Assembly: GCA_013076295.1 (NCBI GenBank)
Contig: RQOL01000658.1
Location: 372,001-436,000 of the forward strand
Source: Sanderia malayensis
Lineage: Eukaryota > Cnidaria > Scyphozoa > Semaeostomeae > Pelagiidae
Length of the DNA stretch: 64,000 nt
Reading direction: 5' to 3'
Positions within the stretch are counted from its first letter, which is position 1; each line of letters opens with the position of its first letter. A model generated the notes under the pieces. It saw only the letters and a program-made list of their open reading frames with translations. It had not been told where the DNA came from and did no database searches. The position numbers were made by a program, and so were the translations under genes. This document shows, one piece after another, positions 13,201-23,413 of this stretch.

Positions 13201-15547
13201 AAACGATAGCTTGTTCTCGTGTTTTCACTAATTAATGATATTTCGTGCCACACCTAGTCCCGTACAAGGCAACCGGGTATAAAGAGTAAAATTCTTGAGT
13301 GATAGCTAATTACGCTTTGACATGAACTATATGGAGTTCTGCATACGTGGGAGGAACTTGCTATTGAGATTAATCAATTATTTCCCATCCTATAGTTTGC
13401 GTTGGCCTTCTTTGAAATGTGTATTCAATTCATTCGTGCTTAATCGCTTTACGAAGTCCCCTGTTGTCCTTGGTTTTGTTCTAGCATCCTTTCTACCTTG
13501 GAGGAATGCACAGTTTCTTTATCAAAAAATGCAGCTTTTCTAAATGCAGTTGTAAAGCAAAGCCTCCAAACAGAACGGTCCTCGCAGATGGTGGTGTTGT
13601 TTTAACGAGATTTGATTATAGTAGGGTCGTGGTGTGTATGGACATACATGTCTAAGACTTTTCAGATACGCTATATGCTTTAGGATCAAACCCTGCAGTA
13701 CATCCAACCTTTGATTGCCACATGTAATACTTCAGCATTCAGAAAAGCATTTTTGAACCACTTCTGTTCGACTTTTTGGGACAGATTGAAACGGAAAAAG
13801 AGACATTTCCTGAAACAACAAAGCATGGTCTCTTGATGCGAATTTGCCCCAATGTGTTCCAGCATCATTACAATTGACTACACATGGTCTAACATTTAGC
13901 CAGTTTGTAGCTACTGGTAGATATGCCTTCTTTGGCAAAGCAAAAATTGCATGACAAGTTTCATTGGTTCTATATTGTTAGCTGTCCTTAAAATGTTTTT
14001 TTTTGTCATTAGCTTACGCATTTCGTGATTTCAAATCAATGTATCTTATGTTCTACAAGCAACAATCGACCGTTGTAATCGTTCTTGTTAACAGCTCTGG
14101 TATGAGAACATCAAATTAGCTATCCCTTGAAGACAAATGGAATTGAATTAAACTAAATCCACGGAGTCAAAGTGAACCTTATGAAATTAGAAAATTTTGT
14201 TAATTCTCTGTGCTTTATCCGATAGGATTTGGCGCGACATAAAGAAACTTTGTCATTATGTCTCTTCCCACGTCTACGACGGTCTGATTATCGAAAGTTT
14301 TTCTACAAGAGAGATACAAATCGAAGAAAGTGGCGAGCTTGATCTTGTTTTCTTTCTAACTTGCTGGAGGCGTGTCCTTTGTCAAGTGCCAGTGTAAAAC
14401 TGCAATGGAGTGGCTGTATGATCTACTGTCTTTACGTGGTCTACAATCGCTGCAAACGGTTGTTCCAGCAGTGGTTTTGGAAGGGGAAGCAGTAAATTTG
14501 AATATCTTCAATGCTGAAGTAACAGACTTAAAAATAACTGTTACGTCATCAGTTTCCTATTTTCAGACTGAGGCTATCTGAAAGCTTGCGCGCTCTCCTT
14601 GTCCTCATGTGATGCGTTTAGCCGAAATATTATGTAAAGCCTGGAAGGTTACGCCCATCCCCAGTGAGAGATTTCTTAGTTTCAGGCATGGTCATACTTT
14701 GTACACGCTTCTGTGGGGAATACTGACGTGTACAATAAGTGGCTGAGATGTTGCATTCTATGTTTGAAAAATATATTGAATTTCGAGCTCTATCGTGCAA
14801 TATCCTCTGGAAATCAAAGCTTCTAAATGCAGCAATATTCTAATCAGGAAACACAGAACATGCACGCCTAGAAATCAAGGAAAGGCTTATATTCACCCAT
14901 TATCAAGTACAACAGTAGAAATTAGGATTCATGCGTAAGCCGATTGATTTCGGCATCAAATTCCGCGCATTTTTCTTTTGCAATCATTTCCAATAGCGCA
15001 CCACGTAACTATATCTTTAATTATCTTGCCAATCTTTAATGGTTTAAATTGAAGTAAAAAAACAACGACGTCACCATGTCCATTCAAAATTGAGGAGAAT
15101 GTGTCTGACTTGGGTCTTGTGCGGTGCGTGTTTAGCATCGAAAGAAAGCATTTAAAACAAGACATTTCTTCAGCAAGATTCATTACGATTGTTCAAGCAA
15201 TGTGGTCGGTTTCGCAGACACTTCTTGGGTGAATCATCCTCATTTAAGCATATTGATTTCTTAATTTCTCTATGACTCGTAATTTCACACACTCCATCGC
15301 ACTCCAAATAATATTTTCGCAATTTGTCCCATTTCAACGTTTTATGAATGGTCCAACCTGTAGTATGACAAACTTATCACATAGACAAATAAGGTTGCAT
15401 GAAACAGAAAGTTAGTTACTATCATGTTAACATGCTGAAATATAATGCATTTTGTGTAGCTATAGTTCTTGTCGCATGTAAAATCAATAGTATGAATGGT
15501 ATCAGAGAAATGTCTGCTAATTTATGAGTGACAGTCTTGGCATAAAA
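10251..15547. other. Stretch without a supported gene
   Basis: Several frames of 60-100 codons are open, but none shows domain motifs, spliced continuity or codon bias like the genes to the right. No structural RNA, tandem array or transposon coding sequence was recognised. Part of the right end is probably the 3' flank of the caspase gene. Confidence 0.5.
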
Positions 15548-17366
15548 TTAACTTGAAAGACAAAGTTTCTTTGTCAGGGTATTTAGTAGAACAGGGAGTT
15601 GTACTGCAGCAGAATTTGAAGACACCCTTGATAATACAATTTTGTTGACCATTGTTAGCATACTGACAACATCCTTCTTTGACGCATGTTGCTGGAAAAT
15701 GTCAACCAATGCCTCCGTAAACCAACCACCTTTAACTGAATGCCTCATAGATGGCTCCCCGGGCAGAGTAGAGTACGAAAAAAGAATATTTGCGGGCATC
15801 GGAGTTGATGCATCTTGAATGAACAACTTTGCTGATAGATCTAAATGCTCATCCATTGCAGCAGAAGCAGAATCCCTGTGAATTATTACTTCGTATGATT
15901 TTGCTGCACTTCCTGGCAGTGATGACGGTGTGTTGGTCTCATTCTTCTCCATGGAATCTTCTGGAACTCTGCAAGCTTGTATGAAAAACAATCTTGGTTT
16001 CTGCATCAGTACTGGGTTCTTGTTACAATACATCAAAGGCTGTAGCAATGTTGAGACTTCAATAAGATCACCGTGAATATCGTAAATCTTTCCAGCAATT
16101 CCATGACTCATCAGAAATACCACAAGGCAATCAGTTGTACTGTGGTCCATTGTTGATATCTCCTCAATTGTTTGCTGCATCATGCTAACTGTTGCATCAA
16201 TCAGTTTTCTGACATTATAATCCATGGAGGTGAAAAGGTTTTGCAAACTTTGGACATCCACATCTGAGCCAGAACGATCAGGAAATCCACTAAATGTTTT
16301 ATTATTGATTATCAGACACAGACCATGGGGCTTGTGTATCATAGAGTACACATCCACATTTTCAGTTGCCTCTTTTGATGATTCAACCTTTGGCACTTTT
16401 GGGTGTGATATACACTGTCCACTATCTAAAAATAATCCAACATGATTGAGATAATTTTTGAATCATATGTTCCAAGTTTCGAATAATGTTCAGCAGAGGT
16501 TGATATTGGGACATAAAAACACAGGAAACCTATCCCTCAGATGAGAAAAATATTAAGGAACTGTAGTACTAATCACCCTCAAACTTAACAAACTGCAGGA
16601 AGGACAATAAAATAGTCAAAACATCGAGTGGCATGTCGTGGGGTGATTTTCTTTTTATGACAAACTTATTGTTCAGTTTCAGATGGTCAATGTTTTGACA
16701 ATGATAATGAAAACTACATTAGTTCCAATAATATGGACGGGATCTAAATTATTCCTCTAAAATGATTATTATTATTATTATTTATTCATTATTAGCAATT
16801 GACAAATTTTACTACAATCAAGCAAAAAGTTAGCATTTAACATTAGCTTAGCTCATTTTTAAAAAGTGTGGGCACAAATTTTCATGCACAGATCATTTCG
16901 CCTTGACTCAAATACTACATTATAATTCTATTTAACCCGGAAGTAAATTCACCTGATTTTCTCTTCTCCTCTCCCCCCTTGTTCATCTGAGACAGTAGAA
17001 TGAATTCAGCCTAACATGCCACCATTACATTACATAAATTACCTGACAGTATGGAAATCAATGAGCTGTTTAACCATTACCTGTTATATCGAAGTCATCG
17101 TAAAGAAAATCAGCAAGATGTTTTGTTCCACTGTTTTGTTTTAGACTTTCAATAAATGCTTCGTATGCATTGGGTCCTCTTCTCGGAATTGTGTCCAAAA
17201 ACAATTCGGCTCTCAATTTCCTTGTGCGTTCTGATTTGATCAGTTCCACATCATCTTCACTTAAAACGTCCTTCTGATAAAGGTAGCTTGTTATGTCTTT
17301 CGGCTCTAAATCTTTTACTAATTCTACTCTTTTTTCGAGTAGTTTTTTCCGGTGGACTTGCAACAT
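15548..17366 (-). CDS. CARD-containing initiator caspase
   Basis: Two coding exons on the minus strand: 17,366-17,081 and 16,425-15,548, joined phase 1 across a GT-AG intron, giving 387 residues. Residues 1-90 form a CARD death-fold (ends with the family-like PRRGPNAYEAF segment), which recruits initiator caspases to adaptor platforms. The p20 region begins near residue 115 (GLCLIINNKTF). It has the substrate-binding Arg146 in DRSGSDVD, catalytic His203 in FLMSHGIAG and catalytic Cys247 in FIQACRV. The p10 part carries Arg323 (STLPGEPSMRHSVKGGWF). Length and order match caspase-2/9-type initiators. The pentapeptide is QACRV rather than the usual QACRG, while the catalytic dyad is intact. The start is the Met directly preceding the CARD; an upstream non-coding exon is possible. 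It is divergent from the SLC25A10 gene about 1.1 kb away. Confidence 0.9.
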
Positions 17367-18453
17367 TTCGGAGCTACAGTTGAAATATTACAACAAGCAG
17401 TGCTGTGCGTCCCACCTTTATTAGGCCAAAAGGATAGCATTGACACTAAATCATGGAGGACTTGGGACCTGAAATGCGCTACGTTAGAAGAACTCTGATC
17501 ACGGTCCACATATATACCCACGTCACACGGATATAATTGTGTTGTGTGTGCTTGAAAAACAAGTTTATAATACATTGCTCAATTACAAAATACCAAATTA
17601 CAAAATAAACAGAATAAAAGTTAGTAACCTAACCCTGACCGGACTCTGATAACCGTATACTGACTACTGACTGATACCCGAAGTCAAAAGTACTGTGATA
17701 CCCAAGTCAAAAGTTCCCTACATCTCACAGTGGTCTTTCACTATTTGTCTTACTACCCGTAGTCATTTTTAAGAATATCAATCAATTACCAATTTTTCCA
17801 ATTTCAGACCCTGCTGAATAGTGCTAGAGAAAGTTTTCTACTGACGGAACAAGAGCTCACGAAAAGGGGGCCAAAGGACGGGCACTAGATAAGGTACGGT
17901 AAAAGCTATATTAAATTTCCCTTTTCAAAGCAATATTTTGGTAAATCCCCATTTTTTATTAAACCCTCTCCTTCTTTGAAATTGTCAATCATGATAAAAT
18001 TTTAGAATGAAAGCGGCGATCCAACAGAACAAACGGGAGTGGGAAAATGGTCTTTAAAGTTAAAAGGAAGATAAATTTCGATGGGACGAGGAAAACTCGA
18101 GGTTGAGACGATAAGTAATTGAGCGAGCCAACTTGGCAAGACTCAACTCAAAAGTCGGAATCGTGATGATGATGCAAAGGTTCCATTTGTAAATCGGGTC
18201 TTTTATCCGTCTCTGTGTTTTGTGGACAGATTCGGATTCGAAAAGGGACAAGCATGCTGGCATCGGTCATTCAATTCAAGCGAGCCCAAAGTTTGTTTTG
18301 TGGGGCGGACGGGACGGAGCAAGACGAAGTGTGCAAGCAAATGGCCGTGGTTTTGACGTGGCAATAATTTCTTGTTATTTTAGGAAGCGTTGGCTTCCCT
18401 TTCTGAATCGGGCAGGCTTTTTGTGTGTAAATCAATATAAAATCCGAATAATA
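17367..18453. promoter_or_regulatory. Shared upstream region of caspase (-) and SLC25A10 (+)
   Basis: The two start codons face away from each other across about 1.1 kb, so this interval must contain both promoters and 5' leaders. I see no clear TATA box at either end and no other gene. A GC-richer block around 18,280-18,330 near the carrier start is the most promoter-like part. Co-regulation is inferred from geometry only. Confidence 0.45.
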
Positions 18454-21400
18454 ATGACTGATAAGAAGTCTTTAAAACCAAAGAAGCAAAGATGGTATCT
18501 TGGAGGCATAGCCGGATCTGGGGCAGTCTTGTTCACGCATCCCTTGGATTTGCTGAAGGTGCGATGATGAATTTTAAGATGAAATTTATCTCTTTTCAAA
18601 TTTTTGTCCACACTGTTAGATTAAGAACTCTGTAAATATTTTGCAGGTCCATCTGCAAACTCAACAAAGTAAAAGTGGTGGCCTAGTTTCTATGGGAATT
18701 CAAGTTGCAAAGAATGAAGGCATTTTGGGACTTTATAATGGCGTCAGTGCCTCAATTTTGCGTCAGGTAATACTGTAAACAGATATTTTTTGTAAGTTCA
18801 GAACTCAGTCTCGTTGAACTTGCTTGAATGATATTGATCTATTTTTACCCTTTTCAGATGACTTATTCATCAGTCAGATTTGGAGCATATGAAATTGTAA
18901 CATCAAAGTTACTGGAAGGAAGAGATGGTAAAGATCTTTGTTTGATGCTTTTCATATTTGAATTCGAACCCCTACTCAAGTATATAAATACAACAAACCA
19001 AAAACTCCAATTGCAATCTCCGCCAACAACAAAATACACTCGGCAAATTACCTATTTACAAGAACTTTCACTTCAACGCACGTTTTACTACGCTCTGATC
19101 ATCGGTGAGTATCATCTACAATTTTATTCATGTCTAATCACATTTTTCTCCTCCTTCTTATCTTAATTACCGTATTACCGCATTTCACACTTTTTGTTTA
19201 AGGGTGGGCACTTATTGGAGGGGGGCGGTTAAAAGAGGGTGGGCACTAAATAGAGTAAATACAGTATTATCTTTTCCTTACAACACATTTGAACAAACAA
19301 ATCTATTTTCTATTTACAATTTCAGACATGGACACTCAAACAAGAATGAGGGTCATAGACCGCCACGTCCTGATGTGCAAAGAGAACATCAAAAGATCCC
19401 AACAACAACTCCAACACGCAACAAATAATATATTAACAATAGTCAACCACCAAGAAGCAAGGCGCCAGGATAGGGAGTTTTTTCAAAATTTCAACGAATC
19501 CCTCGACAAAGATATAATCACCCCAAAAGACCTGTCAGAACTCGGCGACAATATTCAAAGCCACCTTCACCAGCAACCAACCGAACTCAAGCCCCGTCCC
19601 TATCCCTATGGTCACAGCAAAGCCAAAAAACATAAACTCCAAATGAAACTTTCCAATAATATTTCAATAATAATTATATCAGATTTTTTACATTTTCCAA
19701 TTTTTACGTAAACAAGTTTTTTATCTACAACAATTTTCTATCAACATTGTCTCTTCACTATTCCTTCCTGTATTCTCTTCATCCAATTCGTGTAAAACTA
19801 AACGTATGCATACACGCAACTCGCATTTACTTCCCAGGTTAGAGCTCCAACCTTTCCACCACCCTGGCTAATGAGGTACTAAACTTTGCACATCGCAGAA
19901 AATATGCACCAGTAACAAAGTCGCATAAGAAATCCGGCTCGGAAATTACATCCACCGTTTATTTAGCGAGTGCATGGAACTATTACAACTTGAATAATTT
20001 CCATTTGAATATAAGATAACAAACATTCACTCACTTCTTTTGATTTCGTTACTTCTTATTTTTAGATCCTTTGCCATTCTACCAGAAAGTAACAGTGGGC
20101 TGTTTGTCAGGTTAATTTTTCTATTATTTTTTAGATGTTTAATTCTATGGCCAGCAGGTATTAACAGTTAAAATGTTTTTGCCATTGATCAGAATTAATG
20201 AAGTTGTGAATAAAACTAAAACCCATGCTACTCAAAGAGTTTATACATAAACTAATGTATCAAGTTGCTCTTTCATCCAGGTTTTGTTGGTGGAATATTT
20301 GGCAATCCAGCTGACATGGTAAATGTAAGGTATGATAGAAAACTTTTATTATACTTTAATATTATTTATTTATTTCTTCAATTGTAATTCATAGCACATC
20401 TAGATCATGACTTCAATTGAACTTTATAATAATGATAAGTCTGAGCTTTTGGGATTGGAAGTGCTTACCCTGAGCTGAGCAGTAATTTGTAGCTATGCAT
20501 TAAATAATTACAAGTACCTTATAGTGGGCATCAAATTTTGCACCTTTTGAGCATGTAAAGCAATGGTGTAGATAGGAAATTTTATAGAGGGGGCGAGAAA
20601 TTCAGATTTTCCGACAAAAATTTAATATGCATTTTTGTTTCTTCAAGACTATGAGTATAAGATAAGGAAATTAGCTAGAACTGAACGTAAACAGAAGATA
20701 TTTATTTTCCGACAAGATTAGTAATTTTCCGAGAAAACTGCAGTTTAGCTCCACAAGGGGTTTTGTGCCTCCTGACCCCCCTCCATCTATGCCACTGATG
20801 TAAAGGACAGTCTAACATTCATTATCATTATGATTCCAGTTATTATACAGTTCAATGTGAGCTACTGATTTATTTGATGAAATAGGAGGATATATTTAAT
20901 AAAATAGAGGATAGATTTCTGATAGATTCGTTTTTTATCTCTGATAGGATGCAGAATGACATGAGAATTGCACCAGAACTACGAAGAAAGTGAGTATTTT
21001 ATGCAATAAATATATAAATAAAAAAGGAAAAAAAGGTAAAATTAATATATCAAAGCAGTCTTTGAAATATTGTGCTCATTGGCATGAAAATTTGCGAATT
21101 AGAGATGCTAAATGTATGTGTGACGTCTTAGAATAGTATTGATACTGGACCGCCACACAGTGTGCTTGCAACATTGAGGTTACAAGACATCTTTTGCAAA
21201 GATTTAACTCATTTTTCTTAGCTACAAGCATGCATGTGATGGGTTAATCAGAGTAGCTTCTGAAGGTTTGGTTTATAAGTTTCTTGACTCAATATTTCTT
21301 CTACATTCTTCTGGATAAATTTGTGGTCCTGTGTCATTTTATTACTTTTTACTTTTCAATTATACAGAGGGTGTATCAGCATGGATGGCCGGTGTATCCA

Positions 21401-22487
21401 TGACAGCAACAAGGGGTCTTCTAATGACAATGGGACAGGTATATTCATTATTAATAATGTGTTAGTATATTAATATATCTTGACTGCATCCATGCCTTTT
21501 CTGTATAGTTGTGAAGAAAAGTGCTTTTTTATATAAAGGTGCGAATGGGAATAGCGAACCCTTGTTTATTCATTCTGTGTGTGATTTTGTGTTCACTCCA
21601 GGGATTTACATTTTGTAATGTTTTATAGTTTCATAATCATTTGATATAAGACAAGATTGGAGAAGGTTTTTTGTTTCAACTCTGGGCAAATCATAACATT
21701 TTGTGATTTCCAGGTTGCTGTTTATGATCAGGCCAAGCAGATGTTAATGTCAACAGGGTACGTAGTAAGATATAATTACTTCACGCCATGCTTAATTGCT
21801 GCAATATAGGAAGAATGGCTGTTCTTTCTCATATGATTTCTTCCTTTCTATTTGTCTTGACATGGTGATGATTCATCTTCTTCATTCAATTTCTAGGTAT
21901 TTTGCTGATACTGTGCCAACACATTTGACAAGCAGTGTTATTGCTGTGAGTACTATACTCGTGCAAATTAGCTTTTTACTCGTTCTTTGATGCAAACACA
22001 ATACACATCACTTGCCATGTATCATTGTCACCCCTAAATCGTTGTTATTGTTCATTTACAGGGAACAGTTGCTACAATCATGACACAGCCCTTTGATGTC
22101 ATGAAGACAAGGATGATGAATGCACAGCCAGGGCAATATAAGGTTTAGTTGCGTTACTTTTGATATTTAAAGACTTTATTCAACCCTCTATCATCAATGT
22201 ACACATGCTTTTTATTAACCACAAACATGTTAATGTGTTTCAGAATGCTCTTGCTTGTGCATGGGACTTAGGAAAGCATGGTCCATTGGGTTTTTACAAG
22301 GCAAGTGCAGTCCTATTGTAAAATCATTGTGCCATAGCTGTGTTGTGTGAAGTATGATGTATGTTGATATTTTGTATGTTTTTTCCAGGGGTTTGTTCCT
22401 GCATGGATTCGACTTGGTCCTCAGACAATTTTGACTTGGGTCTTTTTGGAACAGCTTAGAAAACTATTCCCGATAAAAGATAATTAA
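18454..22487 (+). CDS. SLC25A10: Mitochondrial dicarboxylate carrier (SLC25A10 ortholog)
   Basis: Thirteen exons: 18,454-18,558; 18,647-18,766; 18,858-18,927; 20,066-20,110; 20,281-20,329; 20,948-20,989; 21,222-21,265; 21,368-21,438; 21,714-21,757; 21,897-21,945; 22,062-22,142; 22,244-22,300; 22,389-22,487. They sum to 876 bases, 291 residues, close to the family's usual ~287. Three carrier repeats are visible with signatures HPLDLLK (about residue 29), NPADMVNVR (about 122) and QPFDVMKTR (about 222). Carrier-specific stretches include RMQNDMRI, YDQAKQMLMSTGYFADTVPTH and TWVFLEQLRKLFP. The family exchanges malate or succinate for phosphate, sulfate or thiosulfate across the inner mitochondrial membrane. 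Intron 12 uses a GC donor (ACAAG|GCAAGT). Intron 3 is unusually long and holds a repeat element and an unexplained two-exon ORF. Confidence 0.95.
18950..19711 (+). other. Two-exon ORF of unknown origin inside SLC25A10 intron 3
   Basis: The intron holds an open frame ending near 19,103 (…FYYALII G) with a consensus donor (ATCATCG|GTGAGT). It is followed by an acceptor (ATTTCAG) at 19,325 and a second frame starting DMDTQTRMRVIDRH and ending at 19,711. The phases match (G|AC). The predicted second part is hydrophilic, rich in Gln, Asn, Arg and His, with a basic end. I recognise no domain. TATATAAATA occurs at about 18,980, upstream of part of the first frame. It could be a nested gene or the remnant of a Gag-like transposon protein. 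An inverted-repeat element (about 19,168-19,268) lies in the intron between the two frames. Confidence 0.3.
19168..19268. repeat. MITE-like element, 'TACCGTATT…GTGGGCACT' family
   Basis: Starts ACCGTATTACC and ends GAGTAAATACAGTATT, with internal GGGTGGGCACTTATTGGAGG and GGTGGGCACTAAATAGAG words. The composition and terminal CGGTA-like words relate it to the block at 1,508-1,632. Boundaries are approximate. Confidence 0.45.
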
Positions 22488-22899
22488 CTTTAGCCTGCTT
22501 TACCTAGTAAGAAATTTCGATACTATGCATCTTTAGATAATATAATTAGACATATATTACACATAAGAGCTGTTTTGGAGTTTAATTTGCCATCAACTTC
22601 TTTCCTCATGCTGGCTGATAAATGTTTCATAGAAGTTGAATTTTTGTACTATTACACCTAAAAAATTATTTTTCTATGTGGCTTGAATTAAATATATTAG
22701 AATGAGCTGAATGAATTAAAGTTAAATTCAAAAGTAGATACATTGCAGTAATGCTTTTGCATAATTCATGCAAATTCTCTATTTGCTTTTATCGGATTTC
22801 TTCATTGCAGAGTTAGTCACGTGTTGGATGCATGCAAAATTTCTAAAGGCGGGAGATACATGCGCTTGCTGATACCGACTTCTATTAAAATTCAATTCA
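22488..22899. other. SLC25A10 3' region and spacer
   Basis: AT-rich sequence between the SLC25A10 stop and the next start codon. It must contain the carrier's 3' untranslated region and probably the promoter of the small gene that follows. No repeat or RNA gene was recognised. Confidence 0.5.
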
Positions 22900-23249
22900 A
22901 TGGAGTTTTGGAGAGAAAAAATATTGCCTGCCGTGCCGAAAAAATTTCCTGATGAAATCAGATTAACAGTGAGTTGATTTTATTGATTGATTTGATATTT
23001 AAAGTTGATAAATACACAAAATTCGTATTATCGATTATCTGTAATTTGTTGCTGACGATATATTCATAAAATTTATCAATAATATGTAAGCAGCATTACA
23101 ATGAAGAGCAAGAAAGACACTTTAATCATATGTCCCTCTGGATGGAACCACATTTAGATTCGGAATTAGATTCAGATTCGACAGTACCCAGCAATCTGTT
23201 GTCTAAATTCCAAGTCTTTGAGTTGCAAATATTGAAATATAAGACATGA
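22900..23249 (+). CDS. Small two-exon protein, unknown function
   Basis: Exon 1 (22,900-22,968) begins MEFWREKILPAVPKKFPD and ends at a consensus donor (TTAACA|GTGAGT). Exon 2 (23,094-23,249) follows an AAGCAG acceptor and runs in the same phase 0 to a TGA, giving 74 residues. The predicted protein is charged, with an acidic Asp/Ser/Glu patch around residues 43-54 and no signal peptide or membrane segment. I do not recognise the family. Support is the consensus splice pair, frame continuity and protein-like codon use in a tight gap between two genes in the same orientation. A chance combination, or a 5' exon of a longer transcript, remains possible. Confidence 0.5.
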
Positions 23250-23413
23250 GGTACTTCTGTACTGTTTGCTACAGAAGCCTCACACAGAAGTCACACCCTT
23301 TTGTAATAAAAAATTTATATGGGTGTAGAGTATAGTAGGCTTTACTTTACTTGGCTATTCTCTCCCAGTGGTTCACAATACGAATTCACCCTTTTCCTCT
23401 CGATTTTAGAAAG

